Under the pieces are notes generated by a model that worked only from the letters and a program-made list of their open reading frames with translations, did no database searches and was not told the DNA's origin. From an uncultured Lachnospiraceae bacterium (GTDB lineage Bacteria > Bacillota > Clostridia > Lachnospirales > Lachnospiraceae): a stretch of 64,000 nt of DNA. Position 1 is the first letter of the stretch. Each line of letters starts with the position of its first letter. The stretch is from contig CAJUCN010000006.1 of NCBI GenBank assembly GCA_910585005.1, positions 124,001-188,000 on the forward strand. The letters run 5' to 3'. The translations under genes and the position numbers were made by a program. Shown piece by piece: positions 58,972 through 64,000 of the stretch.

Positions 58972-59193
58972 TTACCCCTTCTGCCTGTTCTCGATCGGTG
59001 GGATAAAGTTATAGATATTATTCTTGTCCTTCTCCTCAATAATGATCTCTGAAATATCGCTGATAGACATATAGACAATGCTGCCATAATTATTTACGGC
59101 GATAAACCCCGGAAGCCTACATACTTCATCTTCAATGCGTACATTCTCTATCAATTCACCATTTTTCTTTTTGACCGTAATAAATACAGGCAT
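58972..59193 (-). CDS. small protein at the head of the capsid operon
   Basis: A 73-residue protein (MPVFITVKKKNGELIENVRI, IVYMSISDISEIIIEEKDK) after GGGGAGG. It is beta-rich at the start. It precedes portal by five bases. Function unknown. Confidence 0.55.
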   Translation of the reverse strand: MPVFITVKKKNGELIENVRIEDEVCRLPGFIAVNNYGSIVYMSISDISEIIIEEKDKNNIYNFIPPIENRQKG

Positions 59194-59223
59194 AACCTCC
59201 CCTTTCTTGCACCCTGGCCACGC

Positions 59224-59274
59224 AAAAAAGCGTGGGGGCATGAAACCTGTTACAGGTTACATATTCCCACGCTT
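59224..59274 (-). terminator. branched hairpin/terminator before the capsid operon
   Basis: Minus strand: outer stem AAGCGTGGG / CCCACGCTT (59228-59236 with 59266-59274), an inner stem AACCT/AGGTT, then six T. It separates the small early genes from the capsid operon, with no clear new promoter after it. Confidence 0.7.
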
Positions 59275-59370
59275 TTAATATCAGCTTCCATCGGCCCACG
59301 CCGCTGGGGTACTCATCTATTATTTTTAGACATCATACCACATAGGCATAAGCGATTGCAATATAAAATT

Positions 59371-59526
59371 TCAGCATCCAATCAGTTCCTTTAAAACTAT
59401 GTATATCCTTTTATACTTTTTCCCATCCTGCCTTGGTTCTTTTATGCCTTCCGCATCCTCGCCAAACTTGTCCAGGATATACTGCCGTTCTTCTGGATGC
59501 TCATAAGAAATCTTTAACTTGATCAT
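59371..59526 (-). CDS. small phage-type protein (51 residues)
   Basis: Reads MIKLKISYEHPEERQYILDK and ends IYIVLKELIGC. AAGGTGG precedes the ATG, which overlaps the stop of the 25-residue ORF upstream. Such short basic proteins are frequent in Firmicutes phages. Function unknown. Confidence 0.6.
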   Translation of the reverse strand: MIKLKISYEHPEERQYILDKFGEDAEGIKEPRQDGKKYKRIYIVLKELIGC

Positions 59527-59600
59527 ACAGCCACCTTTTTATCCATCTCCATAACCATGCTTCGCCGCCTTTCATCCTTGCCCCGGGATAATTTTACCAT
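59523..59600 (-). CDS. very short ORF coupled to the 51-residue gene
   Basis: 25 residues (MVKLSRGKDERRRSMVMEMD, then KKVAV) overlapping the end of the 59572 gene and the start of the 59371 gene. It could serve translational coupling. Low certainty. Confidence 0.3.
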   Translation of the reverse strand: MVKLSRGKDERRRSMVMEMDKKVAV

Positions 59601-60117
59601 TTCCCATGAGATAGCCTAAATAAAATAAATATACGCCGCCAAAATCTGTTATATTATGTAATGTCTTTCTATTGGAACTGTTTCCAGCCTTCCTGATTTC
59701 AGATATGAGCATTTCATCATAACCAATGACCGGATCCTCGCTTGAAACTTCGTTTTCAACCAAAGGGAGAATCATCTTTGCCATTTCCTTTGCCTTGCGT
59801 TTTTTCATTTCCATCTGCCTGTAATTATAAGCATCCACTAATATAAGATATACCTTAGCACCATACTTTTGGAACACCCGGTCAGTTACCATGCCCAATC
59901 CATCTTCATAATCATTGATATATCCCCCTGGAAAAGTAACTATTTCCACAAAGTCATCTATATCATTTTGAGGTACTGAAACATTTACATACATTATCTC
60001 TTTTTCATCATCCACCATGACTACAAACTCATCCAGGGTCATCTTGTGCAGGTACGTCATTTGGAAAACCATTTTCCGTGGAAGTTCCTTTTGGGTTATT
60101 TTTTTTACTGTTATCAT
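59572..60117 (-). CDS. satellite early protein, unknown
   Basis: A 181-residue protein from MITVKKITQKELPRKMVF after GAAAGGGAAG. It has TLDEFVVMVDDEKEIMYVNV and FVEIVTFPGGYINDYEDG. No known family. It lies between the replication genes and the capsid operon, where satellites often carry helper-interference genes; that role is only a position-based guess. Confidence 0.5.
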   Translation of the reverse strand: MITVKKITQKELPRKMVFQMTYLHKMTLDEFVVMVDDEKEIMYVNVSVPQNDIDDFVEIVTFPGGYINDYEDGLGMVTDRVFQKYGAKVYLILVDAYNYRQMEMKKRKAKEMAKMILPLVENEVSSEDPVIGYDEMLISEIRKAGNSSNRKTLHNITDFGGVYLFYLGYLMGNGKIIPGQG

Positions 60118-60220
60118 AAACTTTTCTTCCCTTTCTGCCGTGAAATGTGCTACCATGTAAATATCCTTTTTTGTTGGTAGCAATACCGGCTATGTTTTGC
60201 CCTGTAGGTACTGGTAATAC

Positions 60221-61111
60221 CTATGGGGCATTTTCAATTTCTTTAAATATCTTTTCTTTCTCCTGTTCCTGCTTCATGTGCCGAACAGGAACTTCGGGCA
60301 GTTCCACAAGGTACGTGGTGCTCTCTATCCGGTCAATGATCCGGTCATCCATTTTCAGGGCATCCGTTGCTATGTTGCTTGTGTACACAGTTACCAGCCG
60401 TTCCGCGTAGCGGACATTGATAAGCCGGTAAAAAACTGTATTGATCCAGTCCTTATGCATCTGTACGCCAATGTCATCAATGACCAGTACGGAGCACGTG
60501 TATAATGGCTTTAACTCTTCCGGTTCATCACCCTTGTACCCCTGTTTCGTCATTTCCAGAAGATCCAGCGCATTAATAAATTTAATGGATACCGGATAAC
60601 GGTCAGAGATCTCATTCAATATACAGCATGACAACATCGTCTTTCCGCTCCCCTTGGTGGCCGAGTAGATGTAAAGCCCCATCCCCCTTTCCCGGAACTG
60701 TTCATACTTGAGTATAAAGTTGTTCACATATCCCTTAGCTTCTTTAATGTCTTTCCCATAAATATTCCAGTCAAAGTCTTTCCCTTTCAGCCCTATGAAA
60801 TTAAATGGGATCATGCTCCTTGCTTTCCTGAATTCACTTTCCGCATGTGTTAATGTGCTGGAACTGATATAAAATTCACGCCCCTCAGGATCCTCAAATA
60901 TGTAACCCTTATTTTCCAGCTCTGTTAACCGGATTTGGTCAAGGATATCGTTTGGAAGGTTATTCCTTGGTGTATTCCTAAGTGCCTGCCTTATATATGC
61001 CCGGCGTTCTGCCACTTCATCCGCCGTCATATCCATAGATCTGTAGGACAAGCCCCCTTCTTTCCTTACCCGGAAAAATGCAAGCTGCTTTGCTTCTGTT
61101 TCTTCTTTCAA
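60221..61111 (-). CDS. DnaC-like helicase loader
   Basis: A 296-residue AAA+ ATPase. Walker A is YSATKGSGKTMLSCC near residue 155 and Walker B CSVLVIDDIGVQMHK near 205, with the arginine-rich sensor region RIESTTYLVELPEVPVR. It would load the host DnaB helicase at the satellite origin together with the upstream initiator. Confidence 0.88.
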   Translation of the reverse strand: MKEETEAKQLAFFRVRKEGGLSYRSMDMTADEVAERRAYIRQALRNTPRNNLPNDILDQIRLTELENKGYIFEDPEGREFYISSSTLTHAESEFRKARSMIPFNFIGLKGKDFDWNIYGKDIKEAKGYVNNFILKYEQFRERGMGLYIYSATKGSGKTMLSCCILNEISDRYPVSIKFINALDLLEMTKQGYKGDEPEELKPLYTCSVLVIDDIGVQMHKDWINTVFYRLINVRYAERLVTVYTSNIATDALKMDDRIIDRIESTTYLVELPEVPVRHMKQEQEKEKIFKEIENAP

Positions 61112-61123
61112 CCATTCACCCCC

Positions 61124-61954
61124 TTACTTGAATGGACCGTCTGGGCAATCAGGAACTTTTCCGTTATACCTGTGTTTTGCAAGGGCAGCTTCTACAGAAT
61201 CTTCCTGCCTGTGTTCGCTGTTTCGATAGCGTCCCCCTTTGTCCTGCTCACCTGAAAGCCAGTTATTGATAAACTTTGTGATACCTCTTTTGGTCTTCCG
61301 TCTGTTTGGGTTACTATCAAGCCATGCAATCATTCGCTTAAGCTCCTGTTCTACGTCTACGGCTGGATAGGTTTCTTTCCACATGGCTATTTTATCTAAA
61401 GGCACCTCATAGAATGATTTATCATTCAGCGGTAGCAATATGCCGCTTGGGTTCAGAGGTGGCTTGTCCAGCTCTGAGCATACAATATTACTATCCTTAT
61501 CTATACTATCCTTATCTATACTATCCTCCCCTATGCCGACAATTGCCGGACATTTGTCAACCATTTGTCCGTCTTTTGTCTGACAAATAGCTTTTGTCCT
61601 TGAATAATAACTTGGTTTAGCTGGCTTTAAATTTGCATCAGGCACTATTTGCAATAATAAATCTCTGTAGATACTGTCTATTTTTCTATCTGCCCGAATA
61701 TTATTATTTTCCACCCAGTCATCAATAAAAACCACCAGATCATCATTTAGGACTGACACAAAGCCTTTCGCAATCAATACCTTTAAATCATCCTCTGTGG
61801 AACTAGTCATACGCATTATAGGATATGCTTCTACAACACCATCATCATCTGCCCGCATTCCAAGGTGGAAATACAAATTTTGAGATGATGGCGGCATTTT
61901 TAAAAATCTGGCTGATTCTGTTATCCGGATGCTAAACATTCTCCTACTAGCCAT
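61124..61954 (-). CDS. replication initiator/replisome organizer
   Basis: A 276-residue protein. The N-terminus is winged-helix-like (SIRITESARFLKMPPSSQNL, LKVLIAKGFVSVLNDDLVVF). The middle has the repeat EDSIDKDSIDKDSN coded by iteron-like DNA. The C-terminus (MWKETYPAVDVEQELKRMIA) is typical of phage replication proteins that recruit the DnaC-like loader next door. Confidence 0.8.
   Translation of the reverse strand: MASRRMFSIRITESARFLKMPPSSQNLYFHLGMRADDDGVVEAYPIMRMTSSTEDDLKVLIAKGFVSVLNDDLVVFIDDWVENNNIRADRKIDSIYRDLLLQIVPDANLKPAKPSYYSRTKAICQTKDGQMVDKCPAIVGIGEDSIDKDSIDKDSNIVCSELDKPPLNPSGILLPLNDKSFYEVPLDKIAMWKETYPAVDVEQELKRMIAWLDSNPNRRKTKRGITKFINNWLSGEQDKGGRYRNSEHRQEDSVEAALAKHRYNGKVPDCPDGPFK
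61490..61598. repeat. iteron-like repeats inside the initiator gene, candidate origin
   Basis: Two and a half copies of the 15-mer ACTATCCTTATCTAT (61490-61527), then five copies of (A/T)TTTGTC between 61552 and 61598, four direct and one inverted. Replication origins of satellites and phages often lie here. Confidence 0.6.
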
Positions 61955-62150
61955 TTTCCACTTCCCCCTTATTTGCCTTCAAACCAAAGAAACGTTCCTC
62001 CACATATGCCGCTGGCACTTTTCCACGTACTGTTAGGAAACCATTGCTTTTCAGTTCGTCATTCATAATCCTGATAAATTGATAAGCTTTACTCTCTGAA
62101 CATCCAAGAACTTCACCCAGTTCTTTTGCTCCGTATGTTTGTCTACCCAT
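61947..62150 (-). CDS. excisionase/AlpA-like helix-turn-helix protein
   Basis: A 67-residue protein (GAKELGEVLGCSESKAYQFI, GKVPAAYVEERFFG) like excisionase or AlpA-type DNA-binding proteins, which direct excision and activate satellite genes. It overlaps the initiator start by eight bases. Confidence 0.7.
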   Translation of the reverse strand: MGRQTYGAKELGEVLGCSESKAYQFIRIMNDELKSNGFLTVRGKVPAAYVEERFFGLKANKGEVENG

Positions 62151-62164
62151 ACATTTTCTCCTTC

Positions 62165-62290
62165 CTATTGTTCTTTCTCGTAATCTTCACCATCACACAA
62201 GCACTCCTGCATGGATATTTCAAAATCATCCATGTTGGGGAAATGTAAATAACGGTATCTGCAAGTTGAACAATCATAACAATTTTCCAT
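62165..62290 (-). CDS. small acidic cysteine protein (41 residues)
   Basis: Reads MENCYDCSTCRYRYLHFPN then MDDFEISMQECLCDGEDYE. Three CxxC-type cysteines suggest zinc binding. The C-terminal half matches the prophage gene at 31681-31761. Start at ATG 62290; other frames in the region are weaker. Confidence 0.6.
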   Translation of the reverse strand: MENCYDCSTCRYRYLHFPNMDDFEISMQECLCDGEDYEKEQ

Positions 62291-62339
62291 TTATTACACG
62301 TTCCTTTTAAAAAATATGAGAAATTTACTTTTAAAATCA

Positions 62340-62380
62340 TTAGGTAATGCCTTTACCTAAAATTAAATTTCGTTGAAATT
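62340..62380. promoter_or_regulatory. two operator-like inverted repeats
   Basis: TTAGGTAA / TTACCTAA (62340-62360, five-base spacer) and AATTTC / GAAATT (62366-62380, three-base spacer) in the gap before the small cysteine gene. Probable binding sites for a satellite regulator. Confidence 0.5.
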
Positions 62381-62397
62381 AACTTAGATTACGCTGA

Positions 62398-62880
62398 TTA
62401 TAGTTTACGTTTCGCCCTATTCCTTTTCATAGTCTCAACTCTCTTTTCACGCTGCTCCTCGGTAAGCTCAATTTTTGGATTGATACGTACCCAGCTAACC
62501 GGAATATGAGCATAAATACTCCCATCTTTATTTTCTGCCACAATCCGGCACTGATCAGGATATTGTGCAGCAAGCTGTCTTACTCTAGAGATTGTTCGGC
62601 GTTGCGATAAACTAAGTGTTGCTCGCCTATCATCCTTAATCCACTCAATGACATTTTCAGTATGTTTTTCATCTTTGGGCAACGGATCAGCTTTTAGAAT
62701 ATCCCCAACCATACAACCAATGGCATCTGCAATCCGTTCCAGTGTTTCGTATTCAATAAAGCCATTGTCTAAAATCCATAAATACGTCTTTTTTGATAGT
62801 CCAGTAGCTTTCTGTACATACTCATGTGAAATTTGTTTTTTGTCCAAAATAGACTGATAATTATCAATGCTTAATCTCAT
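62398..62880 (-). CDS. helix-turn-helix regulator
   Basis: A 160-residue protein from MRLSIDNYQSILDKKQIS. N-terminal XRE-type helix-turn-helix (YVQKATGLSKKTYLWILDNG), then a second domain (RRATLSLSQRRTISRVRQLA, DGSIYAHIPVSWVRI) and a basic tail (KRVETMKRNRAKRKL). AGAAAGGG lies upstream. The palindrome at 62896-62911 is directly before it, suggesting autoregulation. Confidence 0.7.
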   Translation of the reverse strand: MRLSIDNYQSILDKKQISHEYVQKATGLSKKTYLWILDNGFIEYETLERIADAIGCMVGDILKADPLPKDEKHTENVIEWIKDDRRATLSLSQRRTISRVRQLAAQYPDQCRIVAENKDGSIYAHIPVSWVRINPKIELTEEQREKRVETMKRNRAKRKL

Positions 62881-62895
62881 GTTTTTCCCTTTCTG

Positions 62896-62911
62896 TTGCG
62901 ACATCGCAACG
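62896..62911. promoter_or_regulatory. palindromic operator, copy 1
   Basis: TTGCGACATCGCAACG, arms TTGCGA/TCGCAA with two central bases, between the Cro-like stop and the next regulator. The same 16 bases occur at 54531-54546. Confidence 0.75.
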
Positions 62912-63121
62912 CTACTCCTCAATGATAACAATGTCTTTTGCAGATAAATCCAATGCTTTACAAATTGCTGGAACAACTTTTACCTTTCCTATCCTATTTC
63001 CGTTTAGTGCATTAAATACAGCCTGTTGGCTCACTTCACCCTGCCTTGCAATTTCTGCGGCTGTCAAACCCTTTTCAGCCATTGCCAGATAGATTTTCTT
63101 CGTGTCTAATTTGATTTTCAT
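62912..63121 (-). CDS. Cro-like regulator of the satellite
   Basis: About 69 residues from MKIKLDTKKIYLAMAEKG after AGGAGG. Helix-turn-helix region TAAEIARQGEVSQQAVFNAL. It starts the leftward operon and opposes the repressor at 63272. Confidence 0.82.
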   Translation of the reverse strand: MKIKLDTKKIYLAMAEKGLTAAEIARQGEVSQQAVFNALNGNRIGKVKVVPAICKALDLSAKDIVIIEE

Positions 63122-63141
63122 TCTTTTCCTCCTTTTCGATA

Positions 63142-63226
63142 TTGACAAAAGCATTTGCTTTATGTATAATTCAACTTATCATAAACATTTGCTTTAGTCA
63201 ATATTAAAATATAAAACATTTGCTTT
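63142..63226. promoter_or_regulatory. face-to-face promoters with three operators
   Basis: Rightward TTGACA (63142-63147) and TATAAT (63165-63170); leftward TTGACT (63196-63201) and TAAGTT (63173-63178); both spacers 17 bases. Operator-like A(A/G)CATTTGCTTT occurs at 63149-63161, 63183-63195 and 63214-63226, two of them between -35 and -10. Confidence 0.8.
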
Positions 63227-63271
63227 TTCTCTTTATGTCATATAGAATGGTGAATAAGGAGGATATGCAAA

Positions 63272-63661
63272 ATGAGCATTGGCGATAATATTAAACAATT
63301 ACGCCTTGAAAAAGGGCTTACTCAAAAAAGGTTAAGTGAGTTAACTGGTATATCAGAAGTTATGATTAGTCAATATGAACGTGGTATACGAACTCCTAAA
63401 AATAAAAACTTAAAAAAAATAGCCTATATTCTAGATATGTCAGGTAATCGTTTATTAGGTGAAGAGCTTCCATTTGACTTAGTGGGGCCAGAAGATAATT
63501 TAGATAATATTAGAACTCCTATCAAAACAATTCCGAATGTACAACTGGATCTTTATGAGCATAAGTTACTTGGTAATTATAGATTACTCAATGAAGATGG
63601 GAAAAAAGAAGCCAACAAACGTATAGAAGAATTAACAGAAATCAATAGATATATTAAATAG
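63272..63661 (+). CDS. CI-like repressor of the satellite
   Basis: A 129-residue XRE repressor: IKQLRLEKGLTQKRLSELTG with recognition SEVMISQYERGIRT, then a C-terminal helical region (DGKKEANKRIEELTEINRYI). No protease-type C-terminal domain, so release may depend on a helper protein rather than on RecA, as in other satellites. GGAGG precedes the ATG. Confidence 0.85.
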   Translation: MSIGDNIKQLRLEKGLTQKRLSELTGISEVMISQYERGIRTPKNKNLKKIAYILDMSGNRLLGEELPFDLVGPEDNLDNIRTPIKTIPNVQLDLYEHKLLGNYRLLNEDGKKEANKRIEELTEINRYIK

Positions 63662-63686
63662 CAGTATAACAATATAATATACAAAA

Positions 63687-63810
63687 ATCTGCTCCAGTGC
63701 TACCAGCACCGGAGCAGATTAGAACTACACCGGAAGTACCGATATAATTCACCCTCGACAAGTGAAATTATACCATTCTCCCGGTAAAAATACAAGTGCC
63801 GGGTATTTTT
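63687..63810 (+). promoter_or_regulatory. integrase leader with hairpin and mutually exclusive stems
   Basis: Hairpin AATCTGCTCC/GGAGCAGATT (63687-63720), then ACCGG (63729-63733), CCCGGT (63780-63785) and CCGGG (63799-63803) followed by TTTTT. Same plan as the prophage leader at 37649-37778. Confidence 0.6.
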
Positions 63811-63846
63811 ATGTCCTGGACGCATTACAAGAAAGGGGAATGGCCT

Positions 63847-64000
63847 ATGCCAACATACTATGATGACAAAAACAAAAGCTGGTACTGCAAATTCTATTAT
63901 ACCGACTACACCGGTACAAAGAAGCAAAAACTAAAACGTGGCTTCAAATTGCAACGTGAAGCTAAAGAATGGGAAAATAATTTCCTGTCTAAAAAAGCTG
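63847..64000 (+). CDS. int: integrase of the satellite, 5' part only
   Basis: The first 51 residues (MPTYYDDKNKSWYCKFYYTD, KKQKLKRGFKLQREAKEWE) are the AP2-like arm-binding domain of tyrosine integrases. The rest lies beyond the window. An ATG seven bases upstream is out of frame. Its 3' end should carry the right attachment site. Confidence 0.88.
   Translation, partial: MPTYYDDKNKSWYCKFYYTDYTGTKKQKLKRGFKLQREAKEWENNFLSKKA

Larger units (their letters stand above)
51045..64000. mobile_element. capsid-forming PICI-like phage satellite (right end outside window)
   Basis: About 13 kb with integrase, CI/Cro switch, excisionase-like protein, replication initiator and DnaC-like loader, then portal, prohead protease, capsid, connector, HNH, small and large terminase and head-tail joining protein, plus a sigma factor. 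No tail, tape measure, holin or lysin genes. All genes visible are intact. This matches capsid-forming phage-inducible chromosomal islands. A decayed prophage is possible but would be expected to show broken genes. Confidence 0.75.

Noticed and set aside
61490..61527. Possible CRISPR array from short direct repeats
   Set aside because: Units are contiguous 15-mers in a coding sequence with no spacers and no cas genes; the same holds for 26623-26694.
51045..64000. Reading the second element as a simple prophage remnant
   Set aside because: All genes seen are intact and the set is complete for head building and packaging; still the main alternative until the right end is read.

Overview
The window looks like a chromosome segment of a Gram-positive gut anaerobe of the Clostridia, most like Lachnospiraceae. 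The grounds are strong AGGAGG-type ribosome binding sites, near-consensus TTGACA/TATAAT promoters, the styles of the phage proteins, a GH3 beta-glucosidase with inverted domain order, and an RNase HI with a viroplasmin-like N-terminus. The genus cannot be fixed from this sequence.

Region 1 (78-38838) is an apparently complete siphovirus-type prophage bounded by a 27-bp direct repeat. The left arm (104-20234, minus strand) carries, in transcription order: terminase, portal, a MuF head protein with a zincin-like C-terminus, scaffold, capsid, connectors, tail genes with a -1 frameshift, tape measure, tail tip, holin and endolysin. An AT-rich two-gene cassette with its own consensus promoter (20295-22038) lies between terminase and the late regulator. 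The middle (22035-32012) holds the late regulator, DNA modification genes, replication and recombination genes and small early genes. The immunity region (32051-34389) is a tandem duplication. Its two copies have different repressor DNA-binding domains and different operator-like sequences, but the same repressor C-terminus and the same flanks. Lysogeny-side genes follow on the plus strand: membrane proteins, a holin-like toxin, an Abi_2/AbiF-type HEPN protein with an upstream structured RNA, and the integrase, whose last codons are the attachment repeat.

Region 2 (38841-51000) is host DNA: tRNA-Met and tRNA-Val, a class I glutamine amidotransferase, the inverted GH3 enzyme, a leucine-rich-repeat/MoxR/VWA trio, a dCMP deaminase, a TIM-barrel epimerase-like protein, an MraY-like transferase, RNase HI, a coiled-coil protein and tRNA-Gly.

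Region 3 (51045 to the window end) is a second, compact element next to tRNA-Gly. It encodes integrase (cut by the window end), a CI/Cro-type switch, an excisionase-like protein, replication proteins, portal, protease, capsid, connector, HNH, small and large terminase and head-tail joining protein, then a sigma factor. It has no tail, holin or lysin genes. This is the gene content expected of a capsid-forming phage-inducible chromosomal island, a satellite that makes its own heads and borrows helper tails. A defective prophage is the main alternative.

Strongest leads: the capsid-forming satellite with its own sigma factor and a 16-bp palindrome shared between its control region and the gap before its terminase; the double immunity region; the AbiF-like protein with its RNA; the RexA/RexB-like two-gene cassette; and an integrase leader with mutually exclusive stems found in both elements.
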